Below, in pieces: positions 36,793 to 46,859 of a stretch of 60,761 bases of DNA. The notes below the pieces were generated by a model. The model was given only the letters and a program-made list of their open reading frames with translations. It was not told where the DNA came from and made no database searches. Every line of letters starts with the position of its first letter. Within the stretch, counting starts at the first letter, position 1. The position numbers and the translations under genes were made by a program. Source of the DNA: an uncultured Clostridia bacterium (GTDB lineage Bacteria > Bacillota > Clostridia > TANB77 > CAG-508); NCBI GenBank assembly GCA_947629835.1, contig CANRFH010000004.1, forward strand, positions 1 through 60,761, given 5' to 3'.

Positions 36793-37494
36793 TTACCACT
36801 CAATTTCTTCAACTGGTGTAGGATTTTGATTTATCTCTATTTTTTCTGCCTTTCCATTTTTAAAGTATATTATTTTATCTGCCATTGGGGCAATTGCAGT
36901 ATTATGTGTAATTATTAATACTGTTATATTTCCTTTTCTGCAAGTATTTTGTAGCAATTTTAAAATTTGTTTTCCTGTTTTATAATCCAAAGCACCTGTT
37001 GGTTCATCGCATAATAAAAGTTTAGGGTTCTTAGCTATTGCTCTTGCTATTGCGACTCTTTGTTGCTCTCCTCCTGATAGTTGTGATGGGAAATTGTTTT
37101 TTCTATCTTTTAGTCCAACTTTTTCCAATACCTTATCAGGATCTAGGGAATCTTTACATATCTGAGTTGCAAGTTCTACATTTTCTTTTGCTGTTAGGTT
37201 TTGTACTAAGTTATAGAACTGAAATACAAATCCTATATCCTCTCTCCTATATTTTATTAATTCTTTTCCTTTTAGAGTTGTTACATCTTTTCCATCTACA
37301 ATTACTTTTCCGGAAGTTGCAGTATCCATACCACCTAAAATATTTAATGCTGTTGTCTTACCTGCACCAGATGGACCAACTATTACAACTAGCTCACCTT
37401 TTTCTATTTGAAAGTTTGTTTTAGACAAAGCATCAATTGTTATTTCTCCCATTTTATACTGTTTATTTACATTTTCAAATTCTATATATGACAT
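36793..37494 (-). CDS. MacB/LolD-type ABC transporter ATPase
   Basis: The ATPase partner of the following permease, about 233 aa. Walker [14 protein letters not shown]-loop in [13 protein letters not shown], signature [14 protein letters not shown], Walker [13 protein letters not shown], and H-loop in [11 protein letters not shown] place the start at 37494 because AAGGAGAG lies five bases before it; the frame opens seven codons earlier. A -10 like TATAAT lies about 30 bases upstream. Confidence 0.94.
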   Translation of the reverse strand: MSYIEFENVNKQYKMGEITIDALSKTNFQIEKGELVVIVGPSGAGKTTALNILGGMDTATSGKVIVDGKDVTTLKGKELIKYRREDIGFVFQFYNLVQNLTAKENVELATQICKDSLDPDKVLEKVGLKDRKNNFPSQLSGGEQQRVAIARAIAKNPKLLLCDEPTGALDYKTGKQILKLLQNTCRKGNITVLIITHNTAIAPMADKIIYFKNGKAEKIEINQNPTPVEEIEW

Positions 37495-37573
37495 AGCTCT
37501 CTCCTTTATATACATTCGAAGTTTATTATACCACTTTTTTATGCTAAAATCTAGTATTTATGTAAAGTTTTAA

Positions 37574-37605
37574 GAAAAGACTGGGAGTGCTTTCCTAGTC
37601 TTTTC
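37574..37605 (-). terminator. intrinsic terminator of clpB
   Basis: GAAAAGACT and AGTCTTTTC with inner GGGA/TTCC pairing form a stem, 12 bases after the clpB stop on the minus strand. Confidence 0.82.
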
Positions 37606-37616
37606 CTTTGTAAATT

Positions 37617-40208
37617 TTATTTTATATATAACTCATTATCCTTTGCATCAACTTTTACATTTGTATTTGGCAAAATTTCTCCCATTAAAATCTTTCTTGC
37701 AATTAATGTTTCTAGTTTTCTTTGAACAAATCTTTTAAGAGGTCTTGCTCCATATATTTCGTCATAGCCATTATCTATTAAATAATCTTTTGCTGATTTA
37801 GTCAGTTCCAAGGTTATATTCTTATCTTCTAGTCTTTTTTCTAAGTCTTTTATTAATAACTCTAATATCTTTGAAATTTCACTTTTCAATAATGGTTTAT
37901 AGAAAATTATCTCATCTAATCTATTTAAAAATTCTGGTCTAAAACTTTGTTTAAGTAATGCATTTACTTTTTCTTTTGCTTCATTTGTTATTTCTCCATC
38001 TTCTGTTATTCCTTCTAAGATATAATCTGATCCTAAATTTGATGTTAAGATTATTATTGTATTTTTAAAATCTACTGTTCTTCCTTGTGAATCAGTAATA
38101 CGGCCATCATCTAACACTTGAAGCAATATATTAAATACATCTGGATGAGCTTTTTCTATCTCGTCAAAAAGAATAACTGAATATGGTTTTCTTCGAACCG
38201 CTTCTGTAAGCTGTCCTCCTTCTTCATATCCCACATATCCAGGAGGTGCACCAATTAATCTTGATACAGAGAATTTTTCCATATATTCTGACATATCAAT
38301 TCTTATAATATTATGCTCATCATCAAATAGGCTTTCTGCTAGTGACTTTGCAAGTTCTGTTTTTCCAACTCCTGTTGGTCCTAAAAACATAAATGAACCT
38401 ATTGGTCTTGCTGGATTACCTATTCCAGCTCTTGAACGCATTATTGCTTCTGATACTTTTTCTACTGCTTCGTTTTGCCCAATTACTCTCTTATGAAGTA
38501 TTTCGTCTAAGTGTAATATCTTTTCTTTTTCACCTTCCATAAGTTTGGTAACTGGTATTCCAGTCCACCTCGAAATTATCTTTGCTATTTCATCTTCTGT
38601 AACTTTATTTCTTAAAAGTCCATCTTCTTTACTCTTCTCTGATATTTTTTCTTCTTTTTCTAACTCTTTTTGAAGTTCTGGCAATTTTCCATATTTAAGT
38701 TCTGCTGCCTTATTTAATTCGTAATCTCTTTCTGCTTTTTCTATTTCTGCATTTACTTTTTCTATTTCCTCTCTTAATTTTTGTACTTTACCAATTGCTT
38801 GTTTTTCATTTTCCCATTTTGCTTTCATTCCATCAAACTTTGTTTTTAACTCTGCTTTTTCTTTTTGAATATCTGCTAAACGCTTTTTAGATATCTCGTC
38901 TTTTTCTTTACTTAATGCAGTTTCTTCTATTTCTAACTGCATTATTTTTCTTGATACTTCGTCAAGCTCTGTTGGCATTGATTCCATTTCCGTTTTTATC
39001 ATAGCACATGCTTCATCTACTAAGTCTATTGCCTTATCTGGTAAAAATCTATCTGATATATATCTATGAGATAAAGTTGCTGCTGCAATTAAACTATTAT
39101 CTGATATTTTCACTCCATGATATACTTCATATCTTTCTTTCAAGCCTCTCAAGATAGATATTGTATCTTCAACAGTTGGCTCATCAATTAAAACTGGTTG
39201 AAAACGTCTTTCTAATGCTTGGTCTTTTTCGATATACTCTCTATATTCATTTAAAGTTGTTGCACCTATACAATGAAGTTCTCCTCTTGCAAGCATTGGT
39301 TTAAGTAGGTTTCCTGCGTCCATTGCTCCATCTGTTTTTCCCGCTCCTACTATTGTATGAATTTCATCTATAAATAGTATTATTCTGCCTTCACTTTTTT
39401 TAATTTCTTGAAGTACTGCTTTTAATCTTTCTTCAAATTCTCCTCTATATTTTGCACCAGCTACTAATGAACCCATATCTAGTGAAAAAATTGTACAATT
39501 TTTTAGTCCCTCTGGAACATCTCCTCTTACAATTCTTAGAGCTAAGCCCTCTGCTATTGCTGTTTTTCCAACTCCTGGTTCTCCAATTAAGCAAGGATTA
39601 TTTTTTGTTTTTCTTGATAATATTCTAATTACATTTCTTATTTCTGAATCTCTTCCTATTACTGGATCAAGTTTTTGTTTCCTTGCAAGTTCTACTAAAT
39701 CTTGTCCATATTTTTTAAGTGCGTCATAAGTTTCTTCTGGATTATCAGTTGTAACTCTTGTATTTCCTCTTACATCTGCTAATTCTTTTAAGAAGTTCTC
39801 CTTAGTGATATTATTTCTTTTTAGTAAATCTTTGATATCTCTATTACTATTATCAAATATTGCAAGCATTATATGTTCTACTGATACATACTCATCTTTC
39901 ATACTTTTTGCAATACTTTCTGCATCTGCAAATATTAAGTCTACATTTTGTGATACATATATTCCGTCTTTTGGTCTTGCTCCTCCTGTAATTTTAGGTT
40001 TTTTTGCTATCTTTTCTCTTATTTCTTTTTCAAATATTTCTTCATTTGATATTTTTTTAAGGAGCTCTTTTATTAAACTATTATCTTGCTCTAATAAAGC
40101 TAAAATTAAATGTTCTTCTTCAATTTGTGCATTTTGGTTTTGCACAGCTAAATTTTGAGCCTCTTGTACTGCTTCTAATGACTTCTGTGTAAATTTTTGT
40201 ATATTCAT
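37617..40208 (-). CDS. clpB: ATP-dependent disaggregase ClpB
   Basis: A hexameric AAA+ chaperone of 863 aa that dissolves protein aggregates with DnaK. Two N-terminal Clp repeats lie in the first 145 residues. The first AAA module has Walker [14 protein letters not shown]. The coiled-coil M domain lies at about 400-525, and the second module has [13 protein letters not shown], with [12 protein letters not shown] and the sensor SNLGSDYI. Intact frame. CIRCE and a consensus promoter upstream indicate HrcA control. Confidence 0.97.
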   Translation of the reverse strand: MNIQKFTQKSLEAVQEAQNLAVQNQNAQIEEEHLILALLEQDNSLIKELLKKISNEEIFEKEIREKIAKKPKITGGARPKDGIYVSQNVDLIFADAESIAKSMKDEYVSVEHIMLAIFDNSNRDIKDLLKRNNITKENFLKELADVRGNTRVTTDNPEETYDALKKYGQDLVELARKQKLDPVIGRDSEIRNVIRILSRKTKNNPCLIGEPGVGKTAIAEGLALRIVRGDVPEGLKNCTIFSLDMGSLVAGAKYRGEFEERLKAVLQEIKKSEGRIILFIDEIHTIVGAGKTDGAMDAGNLLKPMLARGELHCIGATTLNEYREYIEKDQALERRFQPVLIDEPTVEDTISILRGLKERYEVYHGVKISDNSLIAAATLSHRYISDRFLPDKAIDLVDEACAMIKTEMESMPTELDEVSRKIMQLEIEETALSKEKDEISKKRLADIQKEKAELKTKFDGMKAKWENEKQAIGKVQKLREEIEKVNAEIEKAERDYELNKAAELKYGKLPELQKELEKEEKISEKSKEDGLLRNKVTEDEIAKIISRWTGIPVTKLMEGEKEKILHLDEILHKRVIGQNEAVEKVSEAIMRSRAGIGNPARPIGSFMFLGPTGVGKTELAKSLAESLFDDEHNIIRIDMSEYMEKFSVSRLIGAPPGYVGYEEGGQLTEAVRRKPYSVILFDEIEKAHPDVFNILLQVLDDGRITDSQGRTVDFKNTIIILTSNLGSDYILEGITEDGEITNEAKEKVNALLKQSFRPEFLNRLDEIIFYKPLLKSEISKILELLIKDLEKRLEDKNITLELTKSAKDYLIDNGYDEIYGARPLKRFVQRKLETLIARKILMGEILPNTNVKVDAKDNELYIK

Positions 40209-40230
40209 TTAATTCACTCTCCTATCCTCA

Positions 40231-40279
40231 AATTTCGTATTTTAAAAGCACATACACTATGTATGATGTGCTTTTTTTC
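40231..40279. other. hairpin in the clpB leader
   Basis: AAAAGCACAT and ATGTGCTTTT can pair around a roughly 20-base loop that contains a further small pairing. It lies within the transcribed leader of clpB, between promoter and start. On the plus strand it ends in seven T bases, on the minus strand in only four, so it is not a clear terminator for clpB. A leader stability or thermosensor element is possible. Confidence 0.45.
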
Positions 40280-40289
40280 GATATATATA

Positions 40290-40318
40290 ATTATACTATA
40301 TAAAATTAGCACTGTCAA
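40290..40318 (-). promoter_or_regulatory. consensus promoter of clpB
   Basis: A perfect -35 TTGACA (40313-40318), 17-base spacer and -10 TATAAT (40290-40295) on the minus strand. The -35 box lies inside the CIRCE operator, so the repressor and polymerase compete. Confidence 0.92.
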
Positions 40319-40332
40319 TAGGAGAGTGCTAA
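40306..40332. promoter_or_regulatory. CIRCE operator (HrcA binding site)
   Basis: TTAGCACTG, nine bases, then GAGTGCTAA, against the consensus TTAGCACTC-N9-GAGTGCTAA: one mismatch. HrcA is the class I heat-shock repressor, and CIRCE in front of clpB is known in several Bacillota. Confidence 0.93.
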
Positions 40333-40347
40333 TTTGCTTATTTTATA

Positions 40348-40504
40348 TTAAAAAGGGTAATATTATTTATTTAAAAGAGGCGCGTAGCGACCAACCGGAG
40401 CATATTTTATATGCGTAGGGCGATTTTTGTAGCCTACTTTGAATTGAAAATTCAAGGCTACAAACAACAAGCCTCTTGAAAAATAAATAATATTACCCTT
40501 TTAA
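40348..40504. repeat. 157-bp inverted-repeat element (MITE-like or structured RNA)
   Basis: Arms of about 33 bases, 40348-40381 and 40471-40504, are near-perfect reverse complements. The outer 20-plus bases containing AAGGGTAATATTATTTATTT are exact, and the inner end has GAGGC/GCCTC. The roughly 90-base middle holds two smaller hairpins (GCATAT/ATATGC and GTAGCC…GGCTAC). It ends two bases from the metK stop codon. GC is higher than in the surrounding DNA. It may be a small non-autonomous element that also terminates metK. Confidence 0.75.
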
Positions 40505-40505
40505 T

Positions 40506-41615
40506 TTATATTTCAACTATCTTTTCCCAAGGCAAGTCGTCTTTACCAAAATGCCCATAGTTAGTTGTCTTTGCATAAATTGGTTTTCTTAAAGCAAGAT
40601 ATTTAATAATTCCATCTGGTGTCAAATCAAATTTATCTTTTATCTTCTTTTCGATTTCTTCTTCTGGAATAGTGTTTGTTCCAAAAGTATTTACATATAT
40701 AGAAATTGGTTTCCTAATGCCTATTCCGTAAGAAACTTGTATCTCGCATTTTTTTGCATATCCATTTGCAACAACATTTTTTGCAATATGACGAAGCATA
40801 TATGCAGCGCTACGATCTACTTTTGTTGCATCTTTTCCAGAAAAAGCTCCTCCACCATGTCTTGCATATCCACCATAAGTATCAACTATTATTTTTCTTC
40901 CTGTTAATCCAGTATCTCCTAGGGGTCCTCCTATTACAAATCTTCCTGTCGGATTTACAAAGTATTTAGTATTTTCGTCTAAATACTTCTCATCTACTAC
41001 TTCTTTTACAACTTTTTCTATAATATCCTTCTTTAACTGTTCAAGAGAAACATCTTCATCATGTTGATTAGATATTAAAATAGTTTCTATTCTTTTTGGT
41101 TTGTCATCTTCATATTCAACTGTTACTTGCGTTTTTCCATCAGGACCAAGATATGGTAATATTCCTGTTTTTCTTACTTCTGTAAGTCTTTTTGCAAGTT
41201 TATGTGCTATTGCTATTGCAAATGGCATATACTCTTCTGTATCACAATTTGCATATCCAAACATTATGCCTTGATCTCCGGCTCCTCCAACATCTACTCC
41301 TTGTGCAATATCTGAACTTTGTTTTGTTATATTTATATCTATTTTGCAATTTTCTGCATCTATATCTATTCCTTTTCCTCTGTATCCTATTCCTTTTAGA
41401 ACTTCCCTTGCGATTTTCTCTATATCTAGTTTTGCATTTGTATTAAGTTGTCCAGCTATTGTAATCTTATCATTAGATGCAAATGTTTCTATGGCAACTC
41501 TTGAATATTGATCTTGCTCTAAGCATTTGTCTAATATTGTATCTGATATTAAATCACACAATTTATCTGGATGTCCCTCTGTCACACTCTCTGATGTGAA
41601 TAAATATTTTTTCAT
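40506..41615 (-). CDS. metK: S-adenosylmethionine synthetase
   Basis: Makes SAM from methionine and ATP. 369 aa with the family signatures [19 protein letters not shown] at the N-terminus, [12 protein letters not shown] in the middle and [20 protein letters not shown] in the C-terminal part. Intact frame. The 53-base gap upstream is too short for a SAM riboswitch, and none is seen. Confidence 0.97.
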   Translation of the reverse strand: MKKYLFTSESVTEGHPDKLCDLISDTILDKCLEQDQYSRVAIETFASNDKITIAGQLNTNAKLDIEKIAREVLKGIGYRGKGIDIDAENCKIDINITKQSSDIAQGVDVGGAGDQGIMFGYANCDTEEYMPFAIAIAHKLAKRLTEVRKTGILPYLGPDGKTQVTVEYEDDKPKRIETILISNQHDEDVSLEQLKKDIIEKVVKEVVDEKYLDENTKYFVNPTGRFVIGGPLGDTGLTGRKIIVDTYGGYARHGGGAFSGKDATKVDRSAAYMLRHIAKNVVANGYAKKCEIQVSYGIGIRKPISIYVNTFGTNTIPEEEIEKKIKDKFDLTPDGIIKYLALRKPIYAKTTNYGHFGKDDLPWEKIVEI

Positions 41616-41668
41616 TTCTTATTTCATTCCTTTCTGCATTGTTGTATCTCATGTGAGATTTAGTAAAT

Positions 41669-43567
41669 TTATATTAATTTTAATTTTACAAGTTCATTTA
41701 GCACAATTATAAACATCGAATGAGACCATCCAAGTCCTATTACCCATTCTGATTGCATTTTGTCATTATTTACTTGTTCAGCTAAGAAACCATTTTTTGT
41801 ACTTGATCTTACGACAAAATCAAAGCATTCCTTTGCTCTATTATACTCTTTTATTTCCAAATAGTATAGTGCCATCCATAAAGTTGCAATTACCCAAGGC
41901 TTGTCTGCTGTATAATGATCATTTTCAAATCTTAAATATCCACCTGTATATGTTCTTAAATTTAGATTCATTCTTTCTATTGTATTTGTAACTTTTTTCT
42001 CTTTTGGTGAGAACATTTTAAATGGAGTAACAACTCCAAGTATACTAATGTCTAATCTTTTATCTTCTTCATTTCTTACAAAACTCTTCTTTTGTTCATC
42101 ATATAACTTATTTAGTACATATTTTTTAATCTTTACTGATTGTTTTACTATAATGTCTTGTTGTTTATCTATTGTTTCTTGTTTTAGTCTGTTTTCTCCT
42201 AGCTCATCTCTTAATTCACTGTAAATTTTTAGCATTGCCTGATATGCTGCAAAAATAGCACTTAATGAATATATAGATACACCCTCAAACATCTCCCAAA
42301 TGTCATAACTAACTCTTATTTCATTTTTTTCTTCCAGTATATCATTAACATATCCTTGTAAAAATTTTACAGCTTTTTCTACCATTTTTAAATTATCTTT
42401 TAAAAACTTTTTATCCTTTGTTCTAGTATAATGGTCATAAACTCCGTAAACAATACTTGCTGTTTCATCTATTTGATAGCCCCAGCAAGGTGCTAATGTT
42501 CCATCTGTGAAAAATCTTTGCTCCCACATTCCATTTTTTGACTGTGTATTTTTGCAAAATACTTTATAGAATTTTTCTGTTTCTTTTTCCATTTTCAAAA
42601 TATCTTGTGCTTTTGTAATATATACAGCATCTCTTGGCCAACAGTAAGCATATCTACCGCATTTTGAAAACTTTTCATCTACCTCCATTGCTGCAACCAT
42701 TCCACCTGTTGTTTGGTTTGTAAGTAGTGGAAAAAGAAGTATTGTTCTTGTATAAATTTTTCTTATAAGCTCTTTATATGTATTTCCTTCTATAATAAAG
42801 TCCATATGACTTATTATATATTTTCTCCAATATTTTTTAGTATTTTGTAGTTCTTTTTCTGCATCTATTTTTCTTATTTTTTCTATTTGACTTTCTATGT
42901 CTTCAAAATTATTTTTTTCTCTATTATCAGAAACATATATATAAATACTAAACTCTTTTTTATCATTAGGGTTTAATACACCTAAATCATAACTTACAGC
43001 TGATGAATTTGACATACCAATATAATCTTTATCTTGCAAAATTGCTCCTTGTATTGCTTCGTCTGTGCCATTTATTTTATATCCATTCATTTTCAAGTCA
43101 TTTGTTACATATGCCATATTATATCCATGAGAATATTGCAAAATGCCATTGTTTATTATCTTTGCACCCACAAAATTATTATCATCACTAAGCATTTTTG
43201 AATGAACTAAAAATTTTATATCAAGTGGTATATCATGCTCATTTATAAATGTATATTTTCGTATAATTATATTATTTGTCATGGGTACAAAATCAGTTTG
43301 TATCATCCTTAAATTAAAGTAAGTATTTTTTATTTCTGTTTTTAAAACATTTGTGTCTTCTATATAATGTTGTTCATATATATTGTTTACATCATCATGT
43401 AAATATATAATTCCAGAATCATTTATCTTAACTCCCATATGCATAAAATCTATATATTGTCTAAAATCAATATTGGGATAGCAAACTCTAACTATTTCTC
43501 CTTGTTTTGTTAATCCTACTCTTAATTCTTTATTACCTATAATAGCATCATTTTGGTACGTTTTCAT
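41669..43567 (-). CDS. GH15-like glucoamylase family protein
   Basis: A 632-aa protein. The N-terminal third is a beta-sandwich domain (IRKYTFINEHDIPLDIKFLV-type stretches). The (alpha/alpha)6 catalytic domain of GH15 type follows from about residue 270, with GRYAYCWPRDAVYITKAQD and WGYQIDETASIVYGVYDHY. No signal peptide, so it is probably cytoplasmic and may act on alpha-glucans or trehalose-like substrates. The specific substrate cannot be inferred. Confidence 0.85.
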   Translation of the reverse strand: MKTYQNDAIIGNKELRVGLTKQGEIVRVCYPNIDFRQYIDFMHMGVKINDSGIIYLHDDVNNIYEQHYIEDTNVLKTEIKNTYFNLRMIQTDFVPMTNNIIIRKYTFINEHDIPLDIKFLVHSKMLSDDNNFVGAKIINNGILQYSHGYNMAYVTNDLKMNGYKINGTDEAIQGAILQDKDYIGMSNSSAVSYDLGVLNPNDKKEFSIYIYVSDNREKNNFEDIESQIEKIRKIDAEKELQNTKKYWRKYIISHMDFIIEGNTYKELIRKIYTRTILLFPLLTNQTTGGMVAAMEVDEKFSKCGRYAYCWPRDAVYITKAQDILKMEKETEKFYKVFCKNTQSKNGMWEQRFFTDGTLAPCWGYQIDETASIVYGVYDHYTRTKDKKFLKDNLKMVEKAVKFLQGYVNDILEEKNEIRVSYDIWEMFEGVSIYSLSAIFAAYQAMLKIYSELRDELGENRLKQETIDKQQDIIVKQSVKIKKYVLNKLYDEQKKSFVRNEEDKRLDISILGVVTPFKMFSPKEKKVTNTIERMNLNLRTYTGGYLRFENDHYTADKPWVIATLWMALYYLEIKEYNRAKECFDFVVRSSTKNGFLAEQVNNDKMQSEWVIGLGWSHSMFIIVLNELVKLKLI

Positions 43568-43607
43568 TAATTTTTATCTTCCCTTCTTCTTCTGTCTAAT
43601 CAATAAT

Positions 43608-45254
43608 TTATTCTATTATACTAACAATAATATTTTCAATTTCTTTTAGTTTAAGTCTTATACTATCGATTTCAGTTTCTTTAATTTCATTTGTTAATAT
43701 CTCATTTTTCAATATGTTTTCCATATCTGTCATTTCATCTTTTAATACTTTTACCTTGTTTTCTATTTCAAGTTTTTCTAATCTCTTAGTAGATTCTAAT
43801 TCTAGTCTTCCTTCTAATTTTACTTGATTTTTCTCTACCTTATATATTTCTCCATATTTAGGTATAGTAACTGGTATATTAGTTTCTTCTAAGATTTTTT
43901 CTTTTAGAACACCTTGTGATTCTACTTCTCCATGTACTAAAATTATTTGTTTTGGTTTACTAATAAATGAATATATAAAATTCATAAGCCACTCTTGGTC
44001 TGCATGTCCAGAGTAACCTTCTATATATTCTATTCTAGCATTAACTGCAATTTCTTCACCAAAAATTTTTACTTTTTTAGCACCTTCTACTATTCTTCTT
44101 CCAAGTGTTCCTGCTGCTTGATATCCAACAAACAAAATAGTATTCTTTGAGTTCCATAAATTGTGTTTTAGATGGTGTTTTATTCTTCCCACATCACACA
44201 TACCACTTGCTGATATGATTATAGAAGGCTCGTCTATTTCATTAAGTGCCTTAGATTCTTCTGCTGTTCTTGTAAATTTTAATCCGTTAAATTCTAGTGG
44301 ATCGTCTCCGCTTTCTATCTCTGCCTTTACTTCATCATCAAATAGATCGTCATTTTGTTTAAATATTTCTGTTGCTGATATAGCAAGAGGGCTATCTACA
44401 TATACTGGTGTTTCCATCAATAATCTATATTTATTTATAAATGATTCATCCTTTGTATTTTCTTTTATCTTATTTAGTTCATAAAGAATTTCTTGTGTTC
44501 TTCCTACTGCAAATGTTGGAATTACTACATTTCCTCCACCTTTTATAGTCTCATATACTACATCCAAGAACATTTTAGCTTTATCATTATTTTTCATATG
44601 TAGTCTATTTCCATAGGTAGATTCCATTACTAGATAATCTGCTGATTCAATCATTGTTGGTGATGCTAAAAGTGGTATATCGTTGTTTCCTAAGTCTCCT
44701 GTAAATACTATTTTTTCTACTTTTTCGCCTTCTTTAACCCAAACTTCTATTATTGCAGAACCTAACATATGTCCTGCATCATTGAATCTTACTGTTATAT
44801 TTTCGTCTATTTCTACTAATTCACTATATTGTACACTTTTAAAAAGCTCTAATGAATTTACAGCATCTTCTGCTGTATATAGTGGAGGGAAACCTAACTT
44901 ACCTTCCCTCTTTCTCTTTCTATTTTTCCACTCTACTTCCATCTCTTGGATATGTCCACTATCTGGAAGCATTATTGTACATAAATCGCAAGTTGCTTTT
45001 GTTGCATATATTGGTTTTCTATATCCATCTACATATAGCTTTGGAATTCTTCCTGAATGGTCTATGTGTGCATGTGTAAGTAGCATAAAATCTATTTCAT
45101 TTACATCAAATGCAAATTTATCATAGTTTCTTTCTTCTTCCTTAGCACTTCCTTGAAAAAGTCCACAGTCAACTAAAAATTTTTTACTTTCTGTTTCAAT
45201 CAAATAATTTGAACCTGTAACACCTTCTGCTGCACCTAAAAATGTAATTTTCAT
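43608..45254 (-). CDS. beta-CASP metallo-beta-lactamase RNA nuclease
   Basis: A 548-aa protein of the CPSF73-like/beta-CASP family. The metal motif is LLTHAHIDHSGRIP, further ligands lie in FNDAGHMLGSAI and FTGDLGNNDIPL. The beta-CASP domain has VMESTYGNRLH, FAVGRTQEILYEL, ISASGMCDVGRI and the C-terminal VHGEVESQ. A coiled-coil tail of about 80 residues is added at the end. Expected to cut or trim RNA in the cytoplasm. Confidence 0.9.
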   Translation of the reverse strand: MKITFLGAAEGVTGSNYLIETESKKFLVDCGLFQGSAKEEERNYDKFAFDVNEIDFMLLTHAHIDHSGRIPKLYVDGYRKPIYATKATCDLCTIMLPDSGHIQEMEVEWKNRKRKREGKLGFPPLYTAEDAVNSLELFKSVQYSELVEIDENITVRFNDAGHMLGSAIIEVWVKEGEKVEKIVFTGDLGNNDIPLLASPTMIESADYLVMESTYGNRLHMKNNDKAKMFLDVVYETIKGGGNVVIPTFAVGRTQEILYELNKIKENTKDESFINKYRLLMETPVYVDSPLAISATEIFKQNDDLFDDEVKAEIESGDDPLEFNGLKFTRTAEESKALNEIDEPSIIISASGMCDVGRIKHHLKHNLWNSKNTILFVGYQAAGTLGRRIVEGAKKVKIFGEEIAVNARIEYIEGYSGHADQEWLMNFIYSFISKPKQIILVHGEVESQGVLKEKILEETNIPVTIPKYGEIYKVEKNQVKLEGRLELESTKRLEKLEIENKVKVLKDEMTDMENILKNEILTNEIKETEIDSIRLKLKEIENIIVSIIE

Positions 45255-45275
45255 ATCATTATCCTTTCCTTTTTA

Positions 45276-46835
45276 TTATTTTGCAAATACTTTTATCTTT
45301 TTTCTATTTTTAACTTCGATTTCTTTAGAATTTTCTAGTTCAAATGTTAATTCTAAAATATCTCCATCATATATTTCTACTTCGATATTTTTATCATTTC
45401 TTTCAACTTGTACATTAACATTTGCTAAATTCATTATTCTAGTTTCAAGTAGAGGTTTTATTATTCTTATATCTGTTTCTAAGTCCTTAGTTATACTATT
45501 TATTGCTTTTAACTTATATAACTTTATGATTACCTTTTCTATTAATTCCTGAATATCGTCTTGAAGTGGTTCTACATCTTTTATAAATCTTTCATCATCA
45601 TATACAATAAAGTTATAATATCTTAGAATGTATAAAAATTGTAATAGTTCTTTCTTTTGTTCTGTTTCATCTATTCCATCTATCTTTTCTTCTAAGCATT
45701 TTATAAATATCTTTTGAACATCTATTTTGTATCTTTCTTTATTCCTATCATTTTTTATTTCTTTTAGTAAATCAAGATTTTTTTCAAGTTTTTCCTTTTT
45801 TGCTATATACTTTTTAGCATCTAGCAATTCATTTGCTTCTTCTATATCATGTAGTGCTTTCTTTCTTTCCTTTTTTAAGATTCCTGCTAAATTTTCTACG
45901 CTAAAAATCTTTTTATATTCAGATAAAGAAGCATTTCTTTTTTCAAATTCCTTAGCAAGTAAAATTGGATCATTTAGCATTCTATCTATTTTTTTAATTT
46001 CCTTTGCACTATCCTTTTTTGCTTTTGTAAGTTCTATAACTAAGTTTTCTTTGTCGTTAAGCCTTGTAAGCTCTTTTTCATCCCAAGCCTTTTCATCTTC
46101 TAGTCTTGCTTTTTCATTTTTATTTCTTTGAGTACAAATTATAATCGATATCTTGTAGATTAATTTTAGTAATTTTTCTATTTCTTCTGAATCATACTCT
46201 GATTTTAATTTTTCTTCAAATTTTTCTAATAATTCTTTTTGATATTCTTCTTTCATCCAATTATCTAAAAAGTCAAACCCAAGAAGGATCAATAAATTTT
46301 GATATATAAGATTACAGTCAATATTACTTATTTCACTTGGTAAAGTATTCCATGACCAAGCATTAAAATCACGTATTATCTCTATATTATTTATATCTCT
46401 TCCTTCGTTTAAAAGCTCTGGTAAAGCTATTCTAATAATATTGTATTTTTCATCTAAGTACATTTTTGTATCATTCATTTTGAATAATGCAAAAAGCATA
46501 GCTCTTTCTGATGGAAATACCTCGATAGTTTTTGCTATCGTATCAACATTGCATAATTCGTGATTCTCTATAAGTTTTTCTCCTTCTTCTGTATTTGGCT
46601 TTGCAAGTTCTATTTTATCGCATTTATTTATTATACTAATAATATTTTCTACATACTTATTTTTATTTTCTACGTTTATCTTGATATTTGCATAATCATT
46701 ATATGATGTAGTTATTTTGTATAACATACTAAGTAGGAGATTTTTTACATCTCCTGAAAATCTTTTCTTAGATAAAACTGTTTCTAACTTATTATTGTTA
46801 CTTTGGAACATTGATAAAATATCATTTGTTTTCAT
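45276..46835 (-). CDS. coiled-coil protein of unknown function
   Basis: A 519-aa cytosolic protein. An N-terminal helical region is followed by a Lys/Glu-rich coiled coil at about residues 225-375 and a C-terminal domain ending in a small beta-rich part. No catalytic motif or known family recognised. It is 21 bases upstream of the beta-CASP nuclease in transcription and 24 bases after ftsK, so it is probably in one operon with both. The arrangement may suggest an RNA or division-related role, without direct evidence. Confidence 0.8.
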   Translation of the reverse strand: MKTNDILSMFQSNNNKLETVLSKKRFSGDVKNLLLSMLYKITTSYNDYANIKINVENKNKYVENIISIINKCDKIELAKPNTEEGEKLIENHELCNVDTIAKTIEVFPSERAMLFALFKMNDTKMYLDEKYNIIRIALPELLNEGRDINNIEIIRDFNAWSWNTLPSEISNIDCNLIYQNLLILLGFDFLDNWMKEEYQKELLEKFEEKLKSEYDSEEIEKLLKLIYKISIIICTQRNKNEKARLEDEKAWDEKELTRLNDKENLVIELTKAKKDSAKEIKKIDRMLNDPILLAKEFEKRNASLSEYKKIFSVENLAGILKKERKKALHDIEEANELLDAKKYIAKKEKLEKNLDLLKEIKNDRNKERYKIDVQKIFIKCLEEKIDGIDETEQKKELLQFLYILRYYNFIVYDDERFIKDVEPLQDDIQELIEKVIIKLYKLKAINSITKDLETDIRIIKPLLETRIMNLANVNVQVERNDKNIEVEIYDGDILELTFELENSKEIEVKNRKKIKVFAK

Positions 46836-46859
46836 TAGATCTTTCCCTTTCTTAAAGGT

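Noticed and set aside
41616-41668. SAM riboswitch before metK
   Set aside because: Only 53 bases lie between the genes and no conserved core is visible.
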